From assembly GCA_903872425.1 (NCBI GenBank), contig CAIQKQ010000109.1, positions 1-64,000 on the forward strand: DNA of 64,000 bases, in the 5' to 3' direction. The translations under genes and the position numbers were made by a program. Shown here in pieces: positions 43,283 to 53,824 of this stretch. Each line of letters begins with the position of its first letter. Position 1 is the stretch's first letter. This DNA comes from an uncultured Opitutia bacterium (GTDB lineage Bacteria > Verrucomicrobiota > Verrucomicrobiia > Opitutales > Opitutaceae). Below the pieces are notes generated by a model, which saw only the letters and a program-made list of their open reading frames with translations, was not told the origin of the DNA and did no database searches.

Positions 43283-44272
43283 ATGAATGTCCTCGTCGTT
43301 GGAGGCGCCGGTTATATCGGCAGCCATTGCGTCCGTCAGCTCACTGCCGCCGGCCACCGTCCGGTGGTGGCCGACAACCTCGTCTTCGGCCACCGCGCCG
43401 CGGTCGCGGAGGACGTGCCATTCTACAGTGTGAACCTCGGCAATGAGAGCGAGATCGGCAAAATCCTTCGCAAAGAAAAAATCGAGCTCGTCATGCACTT
43501 CGCCGCCTACGCCTACGTCGGCGAGAGCGTGACCGACCCGCTCAAGTATTATTTCAATAACGTCGCTGCCCCACTCCACCTCCTGCGCTGCATGATTGGC
43601 TCCGGCGTGAAAAAATTTGTCTTCTCCTCGTCGTGCGCGACCTACGGCATCCCGGCGACGATGCCCATTACCGAAGCCGATCCGCAGTCGCCCATCAACC
43701 CCTATGGTCAGACGAAACTGGACGTCGAAAACGCGCTCAAAGCCTTTGCCGTCGCCTACGGCCTGAGCTTCGCTGCCTTCCGCTACTTTAATGCCGCCGG
43801 CGCCGCCGAGGACGGCGGTATCGGCGAAGATCACACGCCCGAGACTCACCTCATTCCGCTCGCCATTGACGCCGCCGCGGGCCGCCGCCCGCCGCTCCAA
43901 GTTTTCGGCAATGATTACCCCACACCCGACGGCACCTGCCTGCGCGACTATGTGCATGTCGACGACCTCAGCCGCGCACACATCGCGGTATTCGAAAAAC
44001 TCACCACGCCCGGCACGCAGCTTTTCTACAACCTCGGCACTGGCACCCCCACCTCCGTCCTCGAAGTCATCCGCGCCGTGGAAAAAATTACCGGTAAACC
44101 CGTGCCGCACGCCTTCGCGCCACGCCGCGCTGGCGACCCGCCCGCGCTTTACGCCGACTCATCGAAGGCGCAGCGGGAGCTCGGCTGGACGATTCAGTTC
44201 CCCGACATTGAGTCAATCGTGGCGACCGCGTGGAAATGGCACGAGTCGCGCCCCGGCGGCTTCAAGCCGTGA
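43283..44272 (+). CDS. galE: UDP-glucose 4-epimerase
   Basis: Starting at the ATG at 43283 the protein has 329 residues. It has the NAD-binding GGAGYIGSH, the catalytic SSSCATYG and YGQTK (Tyr-x-x-x-Lys), FNAAGA, and DGTCLRDYVHVDDL, all hallmarks of GalE. It interconverts UDP-glucose and UDP-galactose for envelope polysaccharides. The ORF-track extension to 42713 is antisense to the ketosynthase. It is divergent from that gene with a 51-base gap and convergent with aroE 55 bases away. Confidence 0.95.
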   Translation: MNVLVVGGAGYIGSHCVRQLTAAGHRPVVADNLVFGHRAAVAEDVPFYSVNLGNESEIGKILRKEKIELVMHFAAYAYVGESVTDPLKYYFNNVAAPLHLLRCMIGSGVKKFVFSSSCATYGIPATMPITEADPQSPINPYGQTKLDVENALKAFAVAYGLSFAAFRYFNAAGAAEDGGIGEDHTPETHLIPLAIDAAAGRRPPLQVFGNDYPTPDGTCLRDYVHVDDLSRAHIAVFEKLTTPGTQLFYNLGTGTPTSVLEVIRAVEKITGKPVPHAFAPRRAGDPPALYADSSKAQRELGWTIQFPDIESIVATAWKWHESRPGGFKP

Positions 44273-44327
44273 GCTTCATTTCGTCGCCCTACGAGTGATC
44301 GCAGGAAATGCTTGCTCGGTTTCCTGA

Positions 44328-45254
44328 TTATTTTTTCGCCAACGCGGCTTCGGCCGCAGCGCGCATTGTGCCAACGGGAATGGTGGCTCCGCCGCTCCAG
44401 AGTTCCAGCGACTTCGCGCCTTGGTGGACAAGCATCGAGAGGCCGTTGGCGTGCGGGAGTCCGAGTTCTCCGGCTGTGCGAAGCAGTGGCGTGAGCGGCG
44501 GGTTGTAGATCATGTCGAACACGGCGGCTGGGCGCGGCAGCGCGGCGAGGTCCACGGGGGACGCGTCTTTTGCACGGAGACCGGAGCTGGTGGCGTTGAT
44601 TACAAGAGTGTGCACGGGGAGGCCGCCGTGTCCACGCGCGGCGAGCTCGTCGAGCGTCAGGCCGTAGAGCGGGATATTCGCGGCGACGGCGAGGGGTGAG
44701 AGGTGCGCGAGGAGGGTGTCCAGGTGCGAACGCGTGCGGTTGGCAATCCAGAGGGTGGCAACTTTGCGGGCGAGACACTCGATGGCAGCCCCACGTGCGG
44801 CCCCGCCCGCCCCGACGAGGAGAACCGTCGCGCCCGCGAGGTCGCGGCGCAGCTCTTCGTGGACGGCGGCGGCGAGGCCGTGGCCATCGGTGTTAAAGCC
44901 GTGCCAGCCATCAGCGGTACGGAAGAGGGTATTGACCGCTCCGACCGGCTGGGCGGCGGCGTCCACGGTGGCAACGTGATCATAGGCGAGCACTTTGTGC
45001 GGGACGGTGAGGTTGAGGCCGTGAAAATTTTTCTTGTGGAAAAGTTTGAGTGCCCGCGGGAGGTCATCGGGCGGCACGTCAAAACGAAAATAACGCCAGT
45101 GAGCAAAGAGGGGATTACGCGCAGCGAGGCGCGCGAGCGCGGCGTTGTGCATCGGCGGGCTGACCGAATGCGCGACCGGGTGGCCGACAACCGCGAGGGC
45201 CGTGCCCGTGAAGGACCAGTTGGCGAGGTCGGCGAGAGTGTGGACGGAATCCAT
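44328..45254 (-). CDS. aroE: Shikimate dehydrogenase
   Basis: The ATG at 45254 (MDSVHTLADLANWSFTG) gives 308 residues, slightly longer than typical AroE. Motifs are VGHPVAHSVSPPMHN, NLTVPHK with the catalytic Lys, GAVNTLFR, the NADP loop VGAGGAARGAA, and HQGAKSLELWSG at the C-terminus. It reduces 3-dehydroshikimate in aromatic amino acid synthesis. The longer ORF-track start includes unrelated upstream codons. A gap of 115 bases separates it from the PLP homeostasis gene on the same strand. Confidence 0.94.
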   Translation of the reverse strand: MDSVHTLADLANWSFTGTALAVVGHPVAHSVSPPMHNAALARLAARNPLFAHWRYFRFDVPPDDLPRALKLFHKKNFHGLNLTVPHKVLAYDHVATVDAAAQPVGAVNTLFRTADGWHGFNTDGHGLAAAVHEELRRDLAGATVLLVGAGGAARGAAIECLARKVATLWIANRTRSHLDTLLAHLSPLAVAANIPLYGLTLDELAARGHGGLPVHTLVINATSSGLRAKDASPVDLAALPRPAAVFDMIYNPPLTPLLRTAGELGLPHANGLSMLVHQGAKSLELWSGGATIPVGTMRAAAEAALAKK

Positions 45255-45369
45255 CGTCAAATGCGAAAAAATGCGAAGCGTTACGTGACGCAGGAAGGAG
45301 AAGGGAGAATAGAGCGGGGGGAAAGGAAAACCTTCTCCATGTTCCTTTTCCCAGTATGGTCCCGCGTCA

Positions 45370-46104
45370 TCAGCCGCGCACGCCGAAGAGCGCGGTGCCG
45401 ATGCGCACGAGGGTGCTGCCGGCGGCAACCGCCGCCTCAAGGTCACCGCTCATGCCCATCGAAAGCTCGCGAAGCGACGTGCCATAACGGGCGGTAAGGG
45501 TATCGCGCAGTTCGCGAAGATTCCCAAACGTGCGCGCGGCGTGCGCGGCGGTTTCGACAGGTGTCGCGCCGAGCGGGGCGATGGCCATCAGCCCGTCCAC
45601 GCGGAGATGATTACATGCGAGCGCGGCCTCAAGGAGCTGGGGCGCGATGGCGAGAGCGGCCCCAAATTTCGCCGGGTCGTTGCCCGCGTTGATTTGGAGA
45701 AGCACGGGCAACTGCTTGCCCAACTCACCTGCGGCGCGATTGAGGTGACGGAGGAGTTTCTCGCTGTCCACGCTTTGGACCCGGTCAAAGTGGGCGGCGG
45801 CGAGTATGGCTTTGTTGGTCTGCAGGTGGCCGATGAGTTCCCACGCCAGCCGCTCAATCCCATGCACCGCAGGATCAGCCGCGGCGCGTTTGGCTACGCC
45901 CTCTTGCACACGGTTCTCGCCCACGGCGCGCAGGCCGGCACGTGCGACGGCCTCAGCCGCGACGGGCGGGTGATTTTTAGTCACGGGCAAAATTTCCACG
46001 CTCGCGGGGTCGCGCCCCGTGCTGCGGCACGCGGCGGCGACACGCGCGCGCACTGTGGCGAGACGGGAGGAAAAATCCGAATAATTGTCAGACGGGACGA
46101 GCAT
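45370..46104 (-). CDS. Pyridoxal phosphate homeostasis protein (YggS/PLPBP)
   Basis: This 244-residue protein has the alanine-racemase-N-like barrel motifs of the YggS family. These are ILPVTKNHP with the PLP lysine, VGENRVQEG, ELIGHLQTNK, VLLQINAGND, LMAIAPLG and SMGMSGDLEAAVAAGSTLVRIGTALFG. It binds PLP and buffers its supply; no enzymatic reaction is established for the family. The ATG is preceded by TTCC. It diverges from the LysR-type gene with a 59-base gap. Confidence 0.94.
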   Translation of the reverse strand: MLVPSDNYSDFSSRLATVRARVAAACRSTGRDPASVEILPVTKNHPPVAAEAVARAGLRAVGENRVQEGVAKRAAADPAVHGIERLAWELIGHLQTNKAILAAAHFDRVQSVDSEKLLRHLNRAAGELGKQLPVLLQINAGNDPAKFGAALAIAPQLLEAALACNHLRVDGLMAIAPLGATPVETAAHAARTFGNLRELRDTLTARYGTSLRELSMGMSGDLEAAVAAGSTLVRIGTALFGVRG

Positions 46105-46163
46105 GGAATTGGGCTGGCGGCGGCTGGCCGGGCGATTTAACGTGCCCTTACATTACCTGAGCC

Positions 46164-47066
46164 ATGCAAATCGAAAATCTTAAAATTTTTGCCGACCTCG
46201 TCGAGACGAAGAGCTTCTCGAAGGCGGCGAAGTTAAACGGCATCACGCAATCCGCTGTGAGCCAGCAGGCGCGCATGATGGAGCGGACGTTCAAGGCGCT
46301 GCTCATTGACCGCAGCCAAAAACAGTTTCACCTCACCCGCGAGGGTACGCGGGTCTATGAGACGGCTAAAGAGATTCTGCATAACTATGATACCCTCCTC
46401 AGCGGTTTGCAGGAAATGAAGAAGGTCATTAGTGGATCCATCCGCATCGCGACCATTTATTCCATCGGCTTGCACGAGTTGCCGCCCTATATCAAGCGGC
46501 TGCTGCAGGACTATCCATCGGTCAATGTGCGGGTCGAGTATCGCCGCTCAAACCTCGTCTACGAGGACATCCTGCACAACGCGGTGGACTTCGGCCTCGT
46601 AGCGTTTCCCGTCAAGATGCGGCAGCTTGAGATCATCCCGTTCCGCGAGGACCGACTCGTCCTCATCACGCATCCGAAGCATCCGCTCGCGGCCCGCACC
46701 GAGGTGGAGATCTCCGACATGGCTGGGCAAAAGTTCATCAGCTTCGACCCAGACATCCCGACGCGGAAGGCCGTAGACCAGATTCTACGCGACCACAAGC
46801 TGGAGATTGAGCCGGTGATGGAATTTGACAACATTGAGACGGTAAAACGCGCGGTCGAGATTGACCACGGCATTGCCATCGTCCCGCAGGCCACCGTGCG
46901 ACAGGAGGCCAAACAGGGGACACTCGCCGTACGGCCGTTCAAGGGCGGAGGGCTCACTCGCCCGCTCGCCATCATGCACCGCAAAGGCCGTGTGCTCACG
47001 CCGGCGATGAAAAAATTCGTGGACATCTTAGTGAAAGGCCTGCCCGGCGAGGCGGGTGAAACATGA
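46164..47066 (+). CDS. LysR-family transcriptional regulator
   Basis: The 300-residue protein has an N-terminal winged helix-turn-helix (LKIFADLVETKSFSKAAKLNGITQSAVSQQARMMERTF, residues 5-42). A substrate-binding domain follows from about 92 (GSIRIATIYSIGLHELPPYIKRLLQDYPSVNVRVEY). LysR proteins activate or repress targets upon binding a small molecule. The divergent neighbour is the PLP homeostasis gene, and the downstream partner is a thioredoxin overlapping by ATGA. A link to CysB/Cbl-like or redox control is possible, but the ligand cannot be read. Confidence 0.93.
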   Translation: MQIENLKIFADLVETKSFSKAAKLNGITQSAVSQQARMMERTFKALLIDRSQKQFHLTREGTRVYETAKEILHNYDTLLSGLQEMKKVISGSIRIATIYSIGLHELPPYIKRLLQDYPSVNVRVEYRRSNLVYEDILHNAVDFGLVAFPVKMRQLEIIPFREDRLVLITHPKHPLAARTEVEISDMAGQKFISFDPDIPTRKAVDQILRDHKLEIEPVMEFDNIETVKRAVEIDHGIAIVPQATVRQEAKQGTLAVRPFKGGGLTRPLAIMHRKGRVLTPAMKKFVDILVKGLPGEAGET

Positions 47067-47635
47067 GATGGGCTTGGCTCTTCCTCGCGGCCTGCGCAAT
47101 CGGTGCGCTCGTTTCTTTCTGGCCGCGCAGCCCGGTTGCGCCGTTCACCGGCACGTTACCCGTCTTGGCCACCGCTCCGACTTGGACGTTGCACGATGTG
47201 GACGGCCGCGACGTGCGCGCTGAAGACTTCAAGGGCAAGGTCGTGATCGTAGATTTTTGGGCGACCTGGTGCGAGCCGTGCCGTAAGGAAATCCCTAATT
47301 ACATCGCGCTCCAGAAAAAGTATGCGGCGCAAGGACTGGTTGTGTTGGGTATTTCTGTCGACACCATCGGTGCGGCGGCGGTGAAACGGTTTGGCGAAGC
47401 GCAAATGATCAACTACCCGCTACTAATGGCCGATGACGTGACGGTGAAGGCGTTCGGGGGTATCGAGGGCATTCCCTCAACGTTCCTCATGGATCGCGCA
47501 GGCCGCGTGCGCCATCAAAAAATCGGCGTGGTCGATGCCTCGTGGTATGAGAGCCTGGTCGCGACCGTGCTCAAGGAATCTACCCCGGGGGTCGTCATGC
47601 CCGCCCTACCCCAACCGCTGCCGGCCGCCCGCTGA
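47063..47635 (+). CDS. TlpA/ResA-like thioredoxin-fold protein
   Basis: The 190-residue protein has an N-terminal membrane anchor or signal (WLFLAACAIGALVSFWP) and a TlpA-type domain with the redox motif FWATWCEPCRKEIP. Further features are VLGISVDTIGAAAVKRFGE and the cis-Pro loop GIEGIPSTFLMDRAG. It probably acts outside the cytoplasm as a disulfide reductase, for example in cytochrome c maturation. It is translationally coupled (ATGA) to the LysR-type regulator, an unusual pairing that suggests co-regulation. Confidence 0.92.
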   Translation: MRWAWLFLAACAIGALVSFWPRSPVAPFTGTLPVLATAPTWTLHDVDGRDVRAEDFKGKVVIVDFWATWCEPCRKEIPNYIALQKKYAAQGLVVLGISVDTIGAAAVKRFGEAQMINYPLLMADDVTVKAFGGIEGIPSTFLMDRAGRVRHQKIGVVDASWYESLVATVLKESTPGVVMPALPQPLPAAR

Positions 47636-47659
47636 GTCGACGGGCCTAGCCAAGCCGCC

Positions 47660-48487
47660 ATGCAACTGCCACCCATCCTGCACGAGGACGACGCTCTGAT
47701 CGCGTTCGACAAACCGCCCGGCCTACCGATCACCGTCGAGCGTGGCCGGAGTGTCGGCGGCATCTCCAACGAAAATCTCCTGCGACTTGTCCGGGAAAAA
47801 TTTGGCTACGGAGTAGCCAGCGTTCACCGCCTCGACTCCGCCGTGAGCGGCGTGCTGCTCTGCGCGAAGACCAAGCGGGCACTGGATTTCCTCAGCGGAC
47901 AGTTCCAAGGCAAGACCACACAAAAAAAATACCACGCTCTGGTCGCCGTGCAGCCACCGGAGCGGCTGGCGGCCGTACTCGCTCCCGAGCGCACCGCGAC
48001 CGGCGCGTTGCCCGAAACCTTTACGGTCGAACTGTCGCTTGAGGAGGATGAGCACCAGCAAGGCCGGATGCACGTTTTCAGCCACCGCGGCGGCCGGCCA
48101 GCGACCACCGAGTTTAGAGTCTTGGAAAATTTCGGCCCCTTCGCGTGGGTCGAATGTTGCGCGCTCACCAGCCGTACGCACCAAGAGCGCGCACACCTCG
48201 CCGCCGCCGGCGCACCGGTGCTAAACGACGCGCTCTACGGCGAACCTGACCTCGAATTGCGTCTCTCCGCGCTCAAACGCGGCTACAAAGGCCGGGATGA
48301 CGAGCAGCCTCTCATTCGTCGCCTCGCGCTCCACGCCAGTTCGCTGACGGTGAAACACCCGACGACGGAGACACTGCTAACCATCACCGCACCGCTGCCG
48401 AACGAGTTTGAAGTGGCGCTGAAATATTTGCGTAAATTTTCTGTGGGCACCAGGAAGGGTGCCGCCGCGGGCCACGCCAGAAGGTAA
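47660..48487 (+). CDS. RluA-family RNA pseudouridine synthase
   Basis: The 275-residue enzyme shows RluA-family motifs: LHEDDALIAFDKPPGLPI, the catalytic VHRLDSAVSGVLLCAKT with Asp, KKYHALV, and ARTHQERAHLAAAGAPVLNDALYG in place of the usual RTHQIRVH. It converts uridine to pseudouridine in rRNA or tRNA. No S4 domain is present, so it resembles the RluA/TruC branch. ATG 47660 is preceded by GCCGCC without an SD. It is convergent with the helicase gene 42 bases away. Confidence 0.9.
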   Translation: MQLPPILHEDDALIAFDKPPGLPITVERGRSVGGISNENLLRLVREKFGYGVASVHRLDSAVSGVLLCAKTKRALDFLSGQFQGKTTQKKYHALVAVQPPERLAAVLAPERTATGALPETFTVELSLEEDEHQQGRMHVFSHRGGRPATTEFRVLENFGPFAWVECCALTSRTHQERAHLAAAGAPVLNDALYGEPDLELRLSALKRGYKGRDDEQPLIRRLALHASSLTVKHPTTETLLTITAPLPNEFEVALKYLRKFSVGTRKGAAAGHARR

Positions 48488-48529
48488 ATTTCCACCCGGC
48501 CAACTCCAAGCGGCTCCGTTGCGCCGCCT

Positions 48530-50452
48530 TTACGCCAGCGCCGGCGCGAGTGACACGTCCTTGAGCTTAATACCGGCGAGCTTCTTCACGATGAACTCAG
48601 CCTCACCACTCGCCACATCGGCCAGCGTGTGATCCTCGTGGATGTCAATCGCACCGACGACACCGGCGGGTAGCCGGGTGACGCCGGCAATCTTGCCAAC
48701 AATGTCTGCGGGAGTGATGAGCTGCGCCCGGCCAACGTTGAGCCGCACGACCGTCATACCTGGCTCGCGACCAGTGCGCGGCTTGCGCTCGTATTTGGGT
48801 TTACGCGCGGGCGGAGCGACCGCCACATCGGTCTCAGCTTGTTTGCTGGTGCTGGGAGGGACGGCTGGAGCCGTGTCGGCGACCTGGCTAGCCGTTGGCG
48901 CAACGATGGGTGGCCGCATTTTTTTCGCCACCCATGCGGGCGCACCCGGCGGGATCGCGGACTTACCCGCTTCGGCTTTAGCTGCCGTCTTCAGCGCCAC
49001 GGCATGCGGCGGTGGGCCACCGTAGCGCGGCTTGGGGCGTGCGTCCGGCGCGGTCGGGTCGGGCGCGGTACGCGCGAGCGGCGCAAGGGGAGCCGTCGGT
49101 TTGCCCGGCGCGACAGCAGTCTGGCCTGCCGCACCCGCCGGTTTTGCCGCGGCGGACGCGCCCGTTCCGCCTTGCAGCATATGGATAAGGGCGGAGCTAA
49201 TATCTGTGCTCGCGTAGCCTTGGTCGAGTAGGCGGTCGATCATGCGGTCATGCGGCTTGAAGTTTTTCGCTTCCAGCGTGGCGCGGATTTTTTCGAAAAA
49301 CACGTTCGCGCGCGCCTCGTCCACCTGATCGAGCGAGGGAATGCGCTCGCGACGGATGTCGAGCCTCGCCCAGCGCACCATGCTCTGCAATTTATAGATC
49401 TCTTGCCCGCTCACGAATGTAAAGGCGCGACCCGACTTGCCCGCCCGGCCGGTGCGGCCGATACGGTGTGTATAGTCCTCGGCGTCATTGGGCAGATCAA
49501 AATTAAACACCACCTCTAGGTCGTCCACATCCAGACCGCGCGCGGCCACATCGGTCGCGACCAGAAACTCAAATTTCCGCTCACGAAACTTTTGCATCAC
49601 GCGGTCGCGCTGTGCCTGGGTGATGTCACCGTGCAGCCGGTCGGTCATGTAGCCGCGCGCGTGCAGGTGCTCGTCCAACTCGTCCACCATGATCTTCGTG
49701 CTGCAAAAAATGATGCCGTAGCGAAAGTCATGCACATCAATCAACCGCGTGAGCGCCTCGATTTTCGAGCGGCGATCCACCTCGAAATAAATCTGCTCCA
49801 CCAGCGGTGCGTTTTGCGCGACCGACTCGATCTTGATCCAGGCCGGATCCTTCGAGTAGCGACTGATCAGATCTTGAATGGCGCGCGGGATTGTCGCCGA
49901 GAAAAACGCTAATTGCCGCGTGGTCGGGACCGCTTTGAGGATTTTCTCGATGTCGTCACGAAAGCCCATGTCGAGCATTCGGTCCGTCTCATCGAGGACG
50001 ACGAGTTTCAGTTGGTCGAGCCGCAACGTGCCGCGCTCCATGTGATCCATCACACGGCCGGGCGTGCCGATAACCACCTGCGCGCCAGCGGCCAGCGCAC
50101 GAAACTGCCGCTCGTAGCTTTGCCCACCATAGATCGGCACGGCGGAAAGGCCGCGTTTGAAAAATGAGAGCTTGCCGACCTCCTCGGCGACTTGCACCGC
50201 CAGTTCACGCGTCGGACAGAGGATAAGCACCTGCGCCGCACGTAGCTTCATGTCCACGCGCTCGATGGCCGGGAGTGCGAACGCGGCCGTTTTGCCCGAA
50301 CCGGTAGAAGATTGGCCCACGACATCGCGACCCGCGAGGATCGCGGGGATGACGGCGGTTTGGATGGGCGAGGCCTCCTCAAAACCCATCTTGGCGACAG
50401 CCTTGAGGGCGTCAGGTGAGAGTCCGAGCGCGGCAAACGGAAGTTTTTCCAT
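48530..50452 (-). CDS. DEAD-box RNA helicase
   Basis: This 640-residue helicase has the Q motif region GFEEASPIQTAVIPAIL, Walker A SSTGSGKT, PTRELAVQVAEE, motif II as DETD (VVLDETDRMLDMGF), SAT (FFSATIPRAIQ), VATDVAARGLDVDDLEVVFNFD and HRIGRTGRAGKSG. A Pro/Ala-rich linker (about residues 425-555) leads to a DbpA-like RNA-binding domain (MTVVRLNVGRAQLITPADIVGKIAGV). The layout is like CsdA/DeaD, which unwinds RNA in ribosome assembly and cold adaptation. Motif II has Thr where DEAD-box proteins have Ala. Confidence 0.93.
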   Translation of the reverse strand: MEKLPFAALGLSPDALKAVAKMGFEEASPIQTAVIPAILAGRDVVGQSSTGSGKTAAFALPAIERVDMKLRAAQVLILCPTRELAVQVAEEVGKLSFFKRGLSAVPIYGGQSYERQFRALAAGAQVVIGTPGRVMDHMERGTLRLDQLKLVVLDETDRMLDMGFRDDIEKILKAVPTTRQLAFFSATIPRAIQDLISRYSKDPAWIKIESVAQNAPLVEQIYFEVDRRSKIEALTRLIDVHDFRYGIIFCSTKIMVDELDEHLHARGYMTDRLHGDITQAQRDRVMQKFRERKFEFLVATDVAARGLDVDDLEVVFNFDLPNDAEDYTHRIGRTGRAGKSGRAFTFVSGQEIYKLQSMVRWARLDIRRERIPSLDQVDEARANVFFEKIRATLEAKNFKPHDRMIDRLLDQGYASTDISSALIHMLQGGTGASAAAKPAGAAGQTAVAPGKPTAPLAPLARTAPDPTAPDARPKPRYGGPPPHAVALKTAAKAEAGKSAIPPGAPAWVAKKMRPPIVAPTASQVADTAPAVPPSTSKQAETDVAVAPPARKPKYERKPRTGREPGMTVVRLNVGRAQLITPADIVGKIAGVTRLPAGVVGAIDIHEDHTLADVASGEAEFIVKKLAGIKLKDVSLAPALA

Positions 50453-50742
50453 GCGGCACGATGCAGTTTAGGTGGGCACGTGGCGAGCCTCATTCCTTTC
50501 GCAACGTCAAATGTCGTTAATCTCCTTTAGCGTGTTCTTGCGCCGAGTCTTTGCAATTGCTCCGGTGACTACCTTGATTCGTGGATACGAGGGGTGCCGT
50601 ACAAAGGGCATGCTCTTTGGTCGCCGCCACAGATCGCGGCCAGTACGCAATGCTTGCCGTCTCAGAATTTATTGCGACGTTCTGCAATCCTACGAGGCGC
50701 CACCGCTTGCTCGGTTGGGCGACCTTGCCTTACACTTCTCCC

Positions 50743-51633
50743 ATGCGCCGCATCCTGCTCATTGACGACGACCGCCTGCAGTTCGTGCTGACGCGGGCAC
50801 AGTTCGCACAGTTCCGAGGTGAACCGTTTGCCCTCGACTACGCTGCTAGTTACGAGGATGGCCTAGCACAACTACTCGCCGGCGGCCACGCGGCATGCCT
50901 GCTCGACTACCAGCTTGGCCCGCGCGACGGTTTGGCCCTCATCCGCGAGGCCGTCGCAAGCGGTTGCCGCACGCCGATCATATTTCTCACCGCCGAGACT
51001 TCCGACAGCGTGGACACGGCCGCGATGAACGCCGGCGCGCTCGACTACCTCGTGAAAGGCGAGCTCAACCCCGCCGCCCTCGAACGCTCGCTCCGTTACG
51101 CGCTCAAACTCGGCGATACGCTGGGGCAGCTCCACCGCCTCGCCACGCACGACGGTCTCACCGGCCTGCTCAACCGCCGCGAGTTCGACCGCCTACTCGC
51201 CGAGGAAACCGAGCGCGCCGCGCGGTTTGGCCGCCCGCTCGCCCTCGCGCTTTTCGACCTCGACCATTTCAAATCCGTCAACGACACCCACGGCCACCCG
51301 GCCGGTGACGCCGTACTGCGCGCGGCCGCCGCGCGACTCGCGGCTGGGCTACGCGCAGTGGACCGACTCGCGCGCTTCGGCGGCGAGGAGTTCGCCGCGC
51401 TGCTCGTGGAAACTCCGCCGGCCGCTGCACTCGAAACCGCTCAACGCCTCGTCGCCACCATACGCAGCGAACCCATCGTACTTCCCGACGGTAGCACGCT
51501 GCGGCTCACCGTGAGCGCCGGCGTGGCCGCATTGCCTGCGCACGCCGCCGATGCTCCCGGCCTCATCCATGCCGCCGACACCGCGCTCTACGCTGCGAAA
51601 CACGCCGGTCGCGACCGCGCCTTGCTGGCCTAG
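50743..51633 (+). CDS. Response regulator with GGDEF (diguanylate cyclase) domain
   Basis: With the ATG at 50743 (MRRILLIDDDRLQFVLTRAQF) the protein has 296 residues. It has a receiver domain (acid pair IDDD, phospho-acceptor LLDYQLGPRDGL, Lys in YLVKGE) followed by a GGDEF domain from about residue 130 (ATHDGLTGLLNRREFDRLL). The active site reads FGGEEFAAL, an accepted variant, and RAVD five residues upstream is an inhibitory I-site. It should make cyclic di-GMP upon phosphorylation and be subject to product inhibition. No cognate kinase is adjacent. The 290-base gap upstream holds no recognised feature. Confidence 0.93.
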   Translation: MRRILLIDDDRLQFVLTRAQFAQFRGEPFALDYAASYEDGLAQLLAGGHAACLLDYQLGPRDGLALIREAVASGCRTPIIFLTAETSDSVDTAAMNAGALDYLVKGELNPAALERSLRYALKLGDTLGQLHRLATHDGLTGLLNRREFDRLLAEETERAARFGRPLALALFDLDHFKSVNDTHGHPAGDAVLRAAAARLAAGLRAVDRLARFGGEEFAALLVETPPAAALETAQRLVATIRSEPIVLPDGSTLRLTVSAGVAALPAHAADAPGLIHAADTALYAAKHAGRDRALLA

Positions 51634-51733
51634 GACGGCGCTCGACGCCACCCGTGCGAGCGCATCTGCGAATGCCAGCGCCAACTTATCCGTGTACGTC
51701 AAAGACTAATTTTTCTGGTTTCCTAGCTTTTGA

Positions 51734-53170
<1,437 letters not shown>

Positions 53171-53201
53171 ATGTGGTAGCCCCCACGCCTTTATCCTCAC
53201 C

Positions 53202-53231
53202 AAAGCCGGGCCATGCGCCCGGCTTTTTTTT
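53202..53231 (+). terminator. Intrinsic terminator of enolase
   Basis: AAAGCCGGGC-CATGC-GCCCGGCTTTTTTTT is a perfect 10-bp stem with a short loop and an 8-base T-run, the clearest terminator in the window. On the minus strand the T-run is short, so it acts mainly for eno. Confidence 0.93.
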
Positions 53232-53239
53232 GCACCCCA

Positions 53240-53635
53240 TCAGCCGCTCGGCGAAGCCGACGGATCATCTGCGAAAATCTTGCTCAATTCTTCCAGCATT
53301 TGCGGTGGCGGGAGGTCTTTACGGATAAAGCCATCCGCCCCGGCCTCGACGACGGCGCGAATCGTGGAGGTCAGCGCGTCGGCGCTCATCACGATCACAT
53401 AGGTGTCCGCATCGTGCGCCCGGATCTCCCTGAGAAAGTCGAGCCCGTTACCTCCGGGCATGTTGAGGTCCAGCGTGACCAACTCGGGCTTGAATGCGGC
53501 GAGTTGTTCGCGCGCCAAGGCGATGTTGGATGCCTCGTAGGTTTTCGCCACGCCAAACTTCTTGAGCAGCATCTTAAGGTAGATGCGGATGTGATTCTCA
53601 TCGTCAATGATGAGGGCGCTCGCGGGAATGCTCAT
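53240..53635 (-). CDS. Stand-alone CheY-like response regulator
   Basis: From the ATG at 53635 (MSIPASALIIDDENHIRIYLKMLL) the protein is 131 residues, a single receiver domain. It has the acid pair IDDE, phospho-acceptor Asp in VTLDLNMPGGNGLDFL, switch Ser in VMSADA, and Lys in FIRKDLPP. There is no output domain, so it works through protein contact. No kinase is adjacent. The 189-base gap upstream contains pyrimidine-rich sequence and no recognised feature. Confidence 0.92.
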   Translation of the reverse strand: MSIPASALIIDDENHIRIYLKMLLKKFGVAKTYEASNIALAREQLAAFKPELVTLDLNMPGGNGLDFLREIRAHDADTYVIVMSADALTSTIRAVVEAGADGFIRKDLPPPQMLEELSKIFADDPSASPSG

Positions 53636-53824
53636 ACGTCGACAGCTTGGCCATCCCGCCCCGCCGCGCAAGCCCGCAGCGAAAAAGAACCCGTCGCCAA
53701 GCTAGTTTGAAGCAGGATACCAAGAAACCAAGGATCAGAATATGCCTCTCATTTTTCGCTGTTTGGCGCTGAGTTTTTCATGGCTTCTTGGCTTCCTGCT
53801 TCACCCCCCAACCTGCTTCGCCCT

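Noticed and set aside
43232-44110. N-terminal extension of the ketosynthase ORF
   Set aside because: It is antisense to galE, and the family start MPSATARIVITGVG is at 43231.
53240-53671. Longer start of the CheY-like regulator
   Set aside because: The extra residues MRGGAGWPSCRR are not part of a receiver domain; the ATG at 53635 fits the family start.
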